64,000 bases of DNA from Bostrychus sinensis. Its lineage: Eukaryota > Chordata > Actinopteri > Gobiiformes > Eleotridae. This document shows positions 55,780 to 64,000 of this stretch, in pieces. The position numbers and the translations under genes were made by a program. Location of the stretch: assembly GCA_020698575.1 (NCBI GenBank), contig CM036248.1, forward strand, positions 20,447,729 through 20,511,728, written 5' to 3'. Each line of letters begins with the position of its first letter. Position 1 is the first letter of the stretch. The notes under the pieces were generated by a model. The model saw only the letters and a list, made by a program, of their open reading frames with translations, was not told the DNA's origin and made no database searches.

Positions 55780-56772
55780 CATTCATTTCTATCTTGTAGC
55801 TCACAATTGAACTAAATGGCAACCACATGGAAGTATCTATACATTTTTTTTTACAATGGCCTCAAGTCTGTGTATAGTCAAGATAAAAACTACAATTCTG
55901 CCTGCTCTAACATTCTCAAAAATGAAGTGGGCCATATTTTTATTATTAATATTATTATTATTATCCTCCTTTCCTTTAGAAATTCAGATGCTTGCATGTT
56001 TTTGTAAAGTCACCAGTGTCATGGGAATAGAAATGGAGCGCATGCACATACAAAGCTAAATGTCATTGGGCCTCCCCTGGGTAAATGATTCATATGGTGT
56101 TTGGAGACTGTGGAGAGGTGTGTAAAGGACCTAAGCTGGGAGTTAAAAGTTGCTTGTAGCTGGCCTATTAAGAAAAGTCACACCTACATAGTGTAATGTG
56201 CAGGTTTTAAAATATAACAAATACATCTCCCATTTCCAAACCTTTTGAATGCATAATCACCACACAGAGAAACATAATCAAACTTAAATCTTAGGTGAAT
56301 ATAGGTCTGCCGCGCCGTGTGCAAATTCCTCGCCTTTGTCTGTGTTGTGCAATCTGCAAAATGGGAGACAATTTGCATTACGTGCCATTGGTTAAAGGAT
56401 TAGCAGACATGATTTATGCTCGAAAGACATTTATCGTTCAAAGCAAATGAGTTTCTTTTCTCAGAGGAACAATGGGGGCCTGGCTGATTCTTCCCTTAAT
56501 CTTTGTGAACAAAAAGGACTCACTAAACTGGAACGGAGGGTCCATGTAATTCACACTCTGATTAAGCTACTTCTCCTAATTTTACATCAGCCTGCCTTTC
56601 TATTCCCTCAGCTCAAGAATTAATCACTCTTACTCGAGCCAATCAGGGGTCAAAACAGTCCGATGGCTCACTTTGTTATTGGTTATTGTTAGACAAAGAG
56701 GGAAATCTACTTTCATTTTGGACAGTTTGAAGAAAGAACTAAAATGCTGCATGTCTTTGTCTTTCTTTGTTA
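55780..56772. other. intergenic with unique block at 56280-56640
   Basis: No exon. The block 56280-56640 is balanced and unique (CTGCCGCGCCGTGTGCAAAT, ATTTGCATTACGTGCC, AATCTTTGTGAAC). The octamer-type string ATTTGCAT occurs at about 56371-56378. It is a regulatory candidate only. Confidence 0.35.
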
Positions 56773-56806
56773 TAGTGTTTGTGCAGAAAGACCTGCACAA
56801 ACACTA
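56773..56806. other. perfect 14-bp stem hairpin
   Basis: Arm TAGTGTTTGTGCAG (56773-56786), loop AAAGAC, arm CTGCACAAACACTA (56793-56806), perfectly complementary. On the minus strand the stop codon TAG of the open frame 56804-57166 forms the base of the stem. This could be the 3' hairpin of a retroelement, a cruciform-prone palindrome or chance. Confidence 0.8.
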
Positions 56807-57166
56807 GCTGAAGGTGCCTTTCTTTCTTCTCAAACAGCCTGTTGAAAAAGCTCTGTTTACAACTGTCCCATTTGAAAATGATTTGTTGGAATTGGTCCCT
56901 ACACAGCTCCAGGATATTTTGTCGTTAACAGCCAGATCCAAAAATGTTTTTGACCTCCCCCTCATCCCTTCATCCCGTCTGTACAGATCTGAAAACACCC
57001 AGCCCAGCTCCTGTTTGAAGCCCTCTCCGCACACTCTGACAGTGGTGAATGGAGTGTGGCTGTACATAATGGCTTTTCCATAGTCAGCAGAGAATTGTCC
57101 ATAATCACAACAGACCCAAGGTGACATGGGAGTCAGAGGAGGTGGAGTGATTGGCATGACTTTCAA
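56804..57166 (-). CDS. unexplained open frame, possible mobile-element remnant
   Basis: A minus-strand frame of 120 codons with words such as GFKQELGWVFSDLYRRDE, SKTFLDLAVNDKISW and NRAFSTGCLRRKKGTFS. It has a plausible mix of charged and hydrophobic residues, unlike most chance frames here, but I recognise no domain. The plus strand is also open for 89 codons over the same DNA. It could be a decayed mobile-element gene or an exon fragment. I give it low confidence as coding. Confidence 0.2.
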   Translation of the reverse strand: MKVMPITPPPLTPMSPWVCCDYGQFSADYGKAIMYSHTPFTTVRVCGEGFKQELGWVFSDLYRRDEGMRGRSKTFLDLAVNDKISWSCVGTNSNKSFSNGTVVNRAFSTGCLRRKKGTFS

Positions 57167-59699
57167 CCTTCAGCTACAGCAGTGCTGGGTTTGGCTCTGA
57201 GGTGGGAGTAGGGCCTGGGCTGTTAACACACACAGTAGTACTCAGCCAGGGAGATTAATGCTGGTGACTGCACCAGTCCACTGACTGTGGATCAGAGGAT
57301 GTAATTGGGTTGAGCCCAAATATGGGCCTTCCAGACAGCTGCTCACAGCGGGGGCTGGTCACACGCCCCCTCCCTGCCACACTTCCAGCGGTGTTTCACT
57401 TCAGGTAGAAATATTGAAATCTGCAATGCAAAAAAGATCACAGTCTTAGCAGTTTCATCACTTGTCTTATCTTTGAAGAGCTATGTTTAAAATTAAGGAC
57501 TCTTTCTTTCACAGTTACTTACCTCTCAGGAATCTTATCACTAAATATTATGTCAATAAGAAATGTTCTTTCAAATGGCCTTGTTGTTGTTGTCAGCAGT
57601 ATTAGTCACTTTAAAAATGTAGATGGGCTTAAGAATCATCAGATTATGACGTGACTCTGACATGAAAACTTTAAAATGAAAACTTGTTGCAGTGTTCTTT
57701 GTTTCACAACCACATCTCGTACAGTACACAGAGCTGTTTCAAAGGATCAAAAATCAAATAAACTTTGTGTATTTACAACTATCAAAAAAGACCAATGATT
57801 GCATTATGCAGTGTACAGTACATTTGAGTGTATAAATATAGATTATTAGGGGTATGTCAATGATTGGTCACTAACTTGTTGTAGGTCCTAAAGTAACAAT
57901 GTGGGTTTAAAGGTAAGTGAGTTTAATGAGTGAGTTTTTAGTTTGGATTACAGTAGGCCTATGTCTAAAAGCTAAAACATTTGGAACAATAGTTCTCATG
58001 AGTTTAGTTGAATGATGAAGGTTGTTAATTACATTGGGGGGCTCAGACTCAGCATCAGCATCATACGACTGTAAAGTAGGGGTGTGACAAGACACACAAT
58101 CTCTTGATCTCACAATATCGAAATGTAACAACTTGACATTCTTGTTAACCCAGTCTCATGTATATAGCTTAAAAATAAGTTCGGCCCTTAAATAAAAAAG
58201 TTGATTTGCTTTCAAAGTAGTAGTAGAAGTGTTTGGAGAACACAAAAACTAATGGTTAAACAGTGTAATAATCTTTGTTTAAAACCTGGCCAATTTGAAT
58301 AAGCGGTCTTGATCTTTTGACACCTTAACACTCTCCTAATTCCAAAAAGTCTCGGCTCTGATCCCAGCTGTACGAGGAAAGAAATCATGTAAATTTATTG
58401 GTGACATTGAGATGGTTCTTTGCTATTCAAATGAAGCCTGCCTCATCAGACGCTAAACGGTGGCTTGTATTGGCTGCTAGCGGTAACCTCCCTGCAAACA
58501 GCTGTGACCCCATGCAGGAAGTCAGACATCCCACTTCCTGTGGCAAGCTGTGCCGCTGGCTCTTCTTGGCCGAGGATGGCTTTCTAATTGGTGTCCTCTC
58601 ACCCCTTTACTCTGCGCTGCTCCTGCCTGACAGGTCCTGACAGCAGGGGGAGACGTCCTTGGGGAGGAAAGAAAGGAGATCTGAGAAAATGCCCAAGTAT
58701 AACATTTTCAAAAACGTCCCTCAAAGTCTTTTCAGAAAGTAATGCAAGTGGTATAGTCTTCTTGTTGCCCTTATTTAGTAAAGCTTTTTTCTGTTATTCC
58801 TATTTTATACCTTGGTTTAGACCTAGGCTAGGCAATATTTTTGGTCCATTAAGATGGTCTTGGTATTGGTTGATATTTTTTGAGGTGGTACTTGGTGTAA
58901 AAAGCTTAAGAATCACTGGTATGCAATGAATTTACAGTGTACTGCATCTACTTTCCATTTTCTAGTTTAAGGTACTGCAGTCAGTAAATTGCAATTTGTT
59001 TTTGTATGAGGTGGGCTGAATAGCTGAGTATGTCAAATGAATTGTAGATGAAATAAAACTCATCCAAGGTTTTAGCGAGATGTACTGTATAATCAAAAGA
59101 CTTTACTGTGATGTGGGTGGAACATTTTTCTCATTTCTTCCGCTCTACAGTAGTTTAGTTGGAAAGTGCACTGCTCTGATGTAAATACAATCTGAATAGA
59201 CTCAAAGTCAGATCTTCAGTTTGTAAGATTAGGCAGGATCAACTGTATCTGAAGAAGTGGAAGATATAATATTCAATAAAATTTTATTCAATGGTTAAAG
59301 CATTTAGGAAAGTTCAGTTGTTTCAAATTGTGACTAGAAGGTACAGAAAAATGTATAGCTTATTAAATGTATAGAAAAGCTGGCTACTGCAGCACAGGTC
59401 TGAAGGCAACACAAGGTCGACATATTCACTTAAAGTCTATGGCCAACATAATATGTACTTAGTTTCAGGAATTTGTTTGTGTCCTCCACATATCAAGGAT
59501 GTCCTGATGTCCTGGTAACCACAGCAATACGATGCCTCAAGGTCCCTCCTATACAGTACATTTGCCCTTATGTTTTCGAAAGCACATTAAAGCAACATTA
59601 TGTTTATAGCATTTTAATATTATATTAAATATAAATATATATAAAATATATATAAACATATATACATATGATTGATCTGACAAGCATCAGTCTGAGATT
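57167..59699. other. intergenic with unique blocks at 57170-57420 and 58400-58680
   Basis: Both blocks are GC-balanced, repeat-free and lack coding signal. The second contains GACAGCAGGGGGAGACG (58640-58656), a partial CTCF-like core. The remainder is AT-rich, ending in a TATA-type low-complexity tract at 59620-59670. Confidence 0.4.
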
Positions 59700-59835
59700 T
59701 TACTATTCCATTTTTAGTTTGATGATAGCAACACATCTCAAAATAGTTAGGACAGGGGCAATAAGAAGATGACAAAGAAGGGGGGCTAAAAAGAAATAAA
59801 CCTACAAAAAGCAAACAAAAAAACGTAAGTATTTT
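59700..59835. mobile_element. Tc1-type relic fragment
   Basis: Contains TTTAGTTTGATGATAGCAAC, ACATCTCAAAATAGTTAGGA, CAGGGGCAATAAGAAG, then AAAAAGAAATAAACC. This is the subterminal order of the same family as 6900-7418 and 49637-51185. The ends are not identifiable. Confidence 0.65.
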
Positions 59836-60579
59836 AGTGAGGTAGAATCTCTCAGGAGTATAGTCAGAATTTCACCAATCTGGCAAAAAACTAAAAGTAT
59901 ATATATAAAAAAAAAAAAATCCAATAAAATATGGTTTTATCAGACCTGCAAATGATCACATTTTGTTTTTAATCTACATTTGAGAAAATATGCTTTTTTA
60001 AATGGGTTTGAATTTTTATGTTTTCAACAAGATACTAACAACTCTTTCAAAGCTTAAAGTGTGGGTTTCAATAGATACACAACTAAGGAACACTACCATC
60101 TGAACACAAAAACTGTTACACAGTAGAATGTAGTCTTTTTGTGAGTCTACATCCTGAAAGTGTATGTAGTGTGGATATTGTGTAAATAGCTTTATTAATG
60201 TTTACACAACTACTCGACTTACAAAACTATATGTGGGGTTACTATTAAACAGATCTATTGAACACAGAACTGCAGTCATATGTTTTTGCATGTGTTAAAC
60301 CAACCGCCATCCAGCTGTTCTCTCCACTTCCTGGTGCTCTGAATGCAAACTGTGTTCAAAGTGTTGCGCAGTTTATGTACAGGTCGATGGTATCCAACAA
60401 GGAGGAAAGCCGAAAAATCCGTGCAGCATGAAAAACTGCATTCAAATGTTGAATCTATAAAATACCAGATTGACTCCCAGCATGTTTACCCAATATTTTT
60501 GCTATAAATGGCTCCTTTTAAAGGCTCTTAGTTGTATGGTTCATAAAAAGAAACAAAAGCTTCCCACTTAATACACTCG
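59836..60579. other. intergenic, nothing assigned
   Basis: AT-rich to about 60290, then unique sequence. No exon or strong motif. Confidence 0.4.
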
Positions 60580-60960
60580 GGTCATTATTCTACATGATTT
60601 GCTTGATGCTCTCTTGACTCAGTTGTTCACCCTCCAGCGCCTCTTTGATGATTTTTGTTGTAGTGGGTGTCTGGCAGAGTAAGAAGAACCATCTATGGCT
60701 AAATGTCAGTAGGATCAAGGTGCGAGCTATGGGTTTTGTAACTGAGCAAAGAGCTACTGACACCTGTCATCATTCGGGGCCGAGAGGTGGCGACAGTGTG
60801 ACCTACAGGTGACCTTGGCGTATACATCAACTTACCGGGCTCCGCTGACAGAAGTAACGAAGTGCAGAGAAAAGGGCCAGAGCAGGGAGACTCCAGCAGA
60901 CGGGTTGTTTAAAGCAGCAGCAGCAGCAGAGGCTGTCTACACATAAAAGCTACACAACTA
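60580..60960. other. candidate enhancer block with a retinoid-type element
   Basis: A repeat-free, GC-balanced block. It holds CGCCTCTTTGATGAT (TCF/LEF-type CTTTGAT at about 60641-60647), the perfect DR5 element at 60799-60815, and a short AGC repeat (60914-60930). The second half-site extends to TGACCTTGG, which is also an ERR/SF1-type extended half-site on the minus strand. No coding frame crosses it. Confidence 0.4.
60799..60815 (-). promoter_or_regulatory. perfect DR5 element (AGGTCA-N5-AGGTCA), RAR/RXR type
   Basis: Plus strand TGACCT-ACAGG-TGACCT; minus strand AGGTCA-CCTGT-AGGTCA. Two exact consensus half-sites with the five-base spacing of classical retinoic acid response elements. 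An exact match is expected far less than once by chance in 64 kb. Function is inferred from the motif only. Confidence 0.6.
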
Positions 60961-62479
60961 CACTGCTTTTTTGTAGAAGAAAAGACTTAAACAGCTTGCA
61001 TATCAAAATTAAAGCAGTATTTTACAAGAAAAACTAGAAGGCAGCTGGAATGTGCTATATACTATATCTTTACTTAGCTTTATTGACCTTCTGGCTGGCA
61101 TTAGAATCTTGTAATGATACTGAAAAAAAAAAATAAATCCTTGATTCAGATGATGTTTCTGAGCCACATGAAAAATGAATAATACGTTGTCATCAAATGT
61201 CATAAAATTCCAACCATTTCTTTGTCAGCTGCTAACAAATAAACAAACCAACATCAGCCAAAGTGGAGGAAACACAGGCCGAAAAAACTATGTCTACTTA
61301 TTGTTTGCAGTTTGTTCATGTAAATTAGCAGAGAATTGCATGTTTAATAGGGCCTTGAACAAGACAGGGAGTTTTGATTATTTTATCAATTTTGTCTTTG
61401 GTCTATGAAGTTTAGTATTTGCAATTATATTTTACAACAGTGTTTACTCTCCCCAAAATTTTGTAAATCTGCTTTTTTCAGTAAGAGCTGCTAGAGCTCA
61501 AGATGATGAAAAATGCATTGTAGGATACTTTGTGATAGCTGTGCAGGGTTATCTCTGGCATTATACACACATCGCCATCATGTGTCCCAATAAATTACAT
61601 ACAGTGCCAGAACCTATTAAAAATCACTCCATAACTTCAATTGATACTATCTGCAAACTTCATCTGCATTTGGGTCAACAAGGGAGAGCCAAGCAGTCTT
61701 CCTAGGTCTTACATTTTCTGGATTAAACATATGCCACATTGGTTTAAATGTCAACTACAAAAGTAATTCATCCTTTAAAAACTAACCAGCTATATAGTCT
61801 ATGCATCAGTGTTTCAGCACCTTTTTCTTTCCAGGCCATGAATTAGAATCATGTTTTGAATCATTTAGAAATCAGAGTGTAGTAGAAGAGCGAAGAACCA
61901 TGTGACCCTGGGCTGAGGAAATGACCTTATGTATTTTGTTGCTCATATTGTTATGTATCCATCTGTTTTCTGGTTGCTCGTTTGTCCCCAAAGTGATTAT
62001 TAGGTTTCCATCTTATCTTATCTCGCTATTGACGGAACAAAAATATTTTCAACTCAAATGTCGGCCTTTTGCATTGCGTCCGTTGCAGCGTGCACACTCG
62101 CTTCTAGGATACCACCATGCTTTTGATATTGAGTGCATTGAGCTATATGCTTTCTGACTTTATCTGATGATGCACAGAGGAAAAAGGAGCACTATCTATA
62201 TTGTTAAAACCAAAGCCTGTGGGCATCAAACATCTAAATGTCAGGCTCAGGCTAAATTCAAAAAATAAATTATTCATATGTTCTTGGTAAAGGCTGTGCA
62301 TGAGGTCACCAGCAGGACTCGCCAGCAAAGGAAGGACTTGACAGGAAGCGGCGCAGGAGTAGTCTTACAGCCCGTGTTAGGCTTATGGAAGGGGGGGGGG
62401 GGTCATACTGGAGCAGCTGTTCAAGCAAGCAGGGGAAGTGACCTGCTCAGTAAACCATGAACAAGTGTGAAGAATATGC
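60961..62479. other. intergenic; family B word and a G run
   Basis: Unique AT-rich sequence. A family B-like string lies at 61068-61112 (TCTTTACTTAGCTTTATTGA, CCTTCTGGCTGGCATTAGAA). A run of about 11 G lies at 62391-62402. No exon recognised. Confidence 0.4.
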
Positions 62480-62612
62480 AAAAAAGGCCTGTGCTGAGTT
62501 AGATTGGCCATGATAGCAATGCTTACTTTCGGGAGGTGAGATCAGAGAGGCACGCCAAGTCAAACGCACTGATGTACCTGAAGATATAAGGACAATGTTT
62601 TGAGCTGTCTTC
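62480..62612 (+). repeat. local duplication of about 130 bp, left copy
   Basis: Reads TGTGCTGAGTTAGATTGGCC, ATGATAGCAATGCTTACTTT, CGGGAGGTGAGATCAGAGAG, GCACGCCAAGTCAAACGCAC, TGATGTACCTGAAGATATAA, TGTTTTGAGCTGTCTTC. The same order recurs at 62997-63125. Confidence 0.85.
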
Positions 62613-62737
62613 TTTATCTTGTAATGGTGAAGAAATTGTGGAGCCAGGAGTAAATACTCTCCGTTTACCTTTGTCTCACAATGGTAAAAAAAACAAAAAC
62701 AAAAAGCAAAGAAACAAAACGCAAATTCTATTTATTT

Positions 62738-62790
62738 GTACTGTTACTGACTGCTTGAAGCTGGAGTTAGTACCTTTAGGCCTAACTCGC
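62738..62790. repeat. family B short repeat word
   Basis: Reads TGTACTGTTACTGACTGCTT, GAAGCTGGAGTTAGTACCTT, TAGGCC. It lies between the two copies of the 130-bp duplication. Confidence 0.5.
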
Positions 62791-62996
62791 AATGGTAAAT
62801 ATTTCTGGATTCACACAAAGTATCACAAAGTAATAAATTCTTTCTTTCCCTCTTTCTCTTATCCCCACTGTATTGCCAGTCCTAAAAATGTTTTCAAATT
62901 CCAACCTTTTGAACAAATGGCAGGAAGTAGGTGTGGAAGAAATAATATGTTTACAATGTGCAATTTGTAAACAAAAAAAAAAGAAAAAAAAGAAAA

Positions 62997-63125
62997 AAAG
63001 CTTTTGCTGAATTAGATTGGCCATGATAGCAATGTTCACCTTCGGGAGGTGAGATTAGAGAAGCGCGCCAAGTCAAACGCACTGATGTAGCGGCAGATTT
63101 AAGAACATGTTTTGAGCAGTCTTTT
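62997..63125 (+). repeat. local duplication of about 130 bp, right copy
   Basis: Reads TTTTGCTGAATTAGATTGGC, CATGATAGCAATGTTCACCT, TCGGGAGGTGAGATTAGAGA, AGCGCGCCAAGTCAAACGCA, CTGATGTAGCGGCAGATTTA, ATGTTTTGAGCAGTCTT. It matches the left copy except for scattered substitutions. An A-rich tract (62970-62996) precedes it. Confidence 0.85.
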
Positions 63126-63604
63126 ACAGAAGTGTTATCAGCTGACAGCAAAACACCCCTGGGTCAAATCAAACATGATGTCGACAAACGGGACGTATAA
63201 AAGAGGGTTTTGTTTTCTTGTTTGCGCTTCGCTTAATTTAGATGACAAAAAAGTAGCGCAGATTAGAAACACAGCATGACAAAGACAGTTGTAAGTTTTG
63301 ATCATCCAGGAGTAAAACCAGGATCAGATCTGGTGGCTTTCAGACTTGAGTAAATCAGAGGAAAGCATTGTAGATTTGATGTTTTTTATTTATTTATTTT
63401 TATTAAACCCAGTCTCTTATCCAGTGAATATTCATCCAGTATTTAGTATTTAAATATTGAATGTATTTTAATGGGGCAGAAAGAATTAAAATTTCATGGT
63501 TAGGACAATATAAAGCTTTTCTTACTAAAATAACACTTCCAACAACACTTTTATTAACTACATGCTATAAGACATTTGTGGTTTTAGCATTGTAATTATT
63601 ATGC
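63126..63604. other. intergenic, nothing assigned
   Basis: AT-rich unique sequence with a TTTA-type stretch near 63383-63400. No exon. Confidence 0.4.
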
Positions 63605-63715
63605 ATTTGTTTTATGCTGGGTGCCTTTCTTGCTACAACTCTTTCTGTTTATCTAGACTTGGGACCGGCACAAAAAGTACAATGGCTTATGACCCCTTGT
63701 GGATGGAGTAGGGAC
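63605..63715 (-). repeat. family A short repeat, copy 10
   Basis: Plus-strand text TTTTATGCTGGGTGCCTTTC, TTGCTACAACTCTTTCTGTT, TATCTAGACTTGGGACCGGC, ACAAAAAGTACAATGGCTTA, TGACCCCTTGTGGATGGAG is the minus-strand head half of family A. It shows that the family's outer edge continues into a CCACAAGGGGTCA word. Confidence 0.8.
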
Positions 63716-64000
63716 AGTAATTTGTACAGCTATACACGAGGTTTTCTTAAATTAAAATGTAACCAAAGCTTTTCATTTTAGTTTTACCTTTTTCCTAATT
63801 CCTAACCACAATACCATTAATTACACTTCAGTCTATGATTGCTGATTGCAATCATACTCTGGAACAAAAAAGTCTATAAAGAAAAGACATATGAATCACA
63901 AAATTAAAATATTACTCAGCGTATGAATGTAGATGCCTCAGTTGTTCTTTTGGGCACTTTTGGAAACATAACATTTCTTGCAGGCTCTTTCCTTCATATG
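63716..64000. other. intergenic, nothing assigned
   Basis: AT-rich unique sequence to the window edge. No exon or repeat recognised. Confidence 0.4.

Noticed and set aside
1..64000. Search for CRISPR arrays, prokaryotic operons, prophage, rRNA, snRNA or intact tRNA genes
   Set aside because: Nothing of these kinds is visible; the sequence is vertebrate non-coding DNA apart from the klhl4 exons and transposon genes.

Overview
The window looks like a chromosome segment from a ray-finned (probably teleost) fish. The evidence is one vertebrate Kelch-family gene with ordinary GT-AG introns and a large load of repeats of the kinds common in fish: Tc1/mariner elements, Penelope-like (PLE) relics with GIY-YIG endonuclease remains, tRNA-headed short repeats, hAT-type miniature elements and long AT microsatellites. 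The DNA is AT-rich. No bacterial or viral gene organisation, rRNA, intact tRNA or CRISPR array is visible.

Layout. Positions 1-2260 hold the 3' end of a plus-strand gene that reads as klhl4 (Kelch-like 4). There is an intron tail, a penultimate coding exon (814-985), a short intron carrying repeats, a 20-codon final exon (1528-1587) and a 3' UTR with a poly(A) signal at 2238-2243. From about 2260 to 64000 I find no further credible host exon, so this is a gene desert downstream of klhl4. It consists of mobile-element relics, simple repeats and many unique stretches of higher complexity that could be conserved regulatory DNA. Conservation cannot be tested from one sequence, so all such calls are low confidence.

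Mobile DNA. The best-preserved element is a 968-bp Tc1 transposon (50087-51054) with long terminal inverted repeats, TA flanks and the C-terminal part of its transposase, including the DD34E triad. It sits inside an older, different Tc1-type relic (49637-51185). Other Tc1-type relics lie at 2484-2995 (itself holding a nested short repeat), 6900-7418, 33185-33480, 36017-36440 and 59700-59835. Two minus-strand PLE relics (23685-24213 and 25460-26540) keep the C-terminal coding tail. A short-repeat family, called family A here, occurs about ten times in both orientations.

What stands out. (1) A perfect DR5 retinoic-acid-response-type element (60799-60815) lies in a unique block. (2) Three local duplications have copies about 300-500 bp apart (16919/17340, 42912/43238, 62480/62997), and two of them bracket a short repeat. 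(3) The first PLE relic has inverted-repeat arms of about 110 bp. (4) A perfect 14-bp stem hairpin (56773-56806) starts at the stop codon of an unexplained 120-codon minus-strand open frame. (5) There is an RFX-type X-box (45619-45632) and a 22-bp near-palindrome of nuclear-receptor half-sites (35239-35260). I see no convincing sign of a wholly new biological system. The value here lies in candidate enhancers and transposon archaeology.
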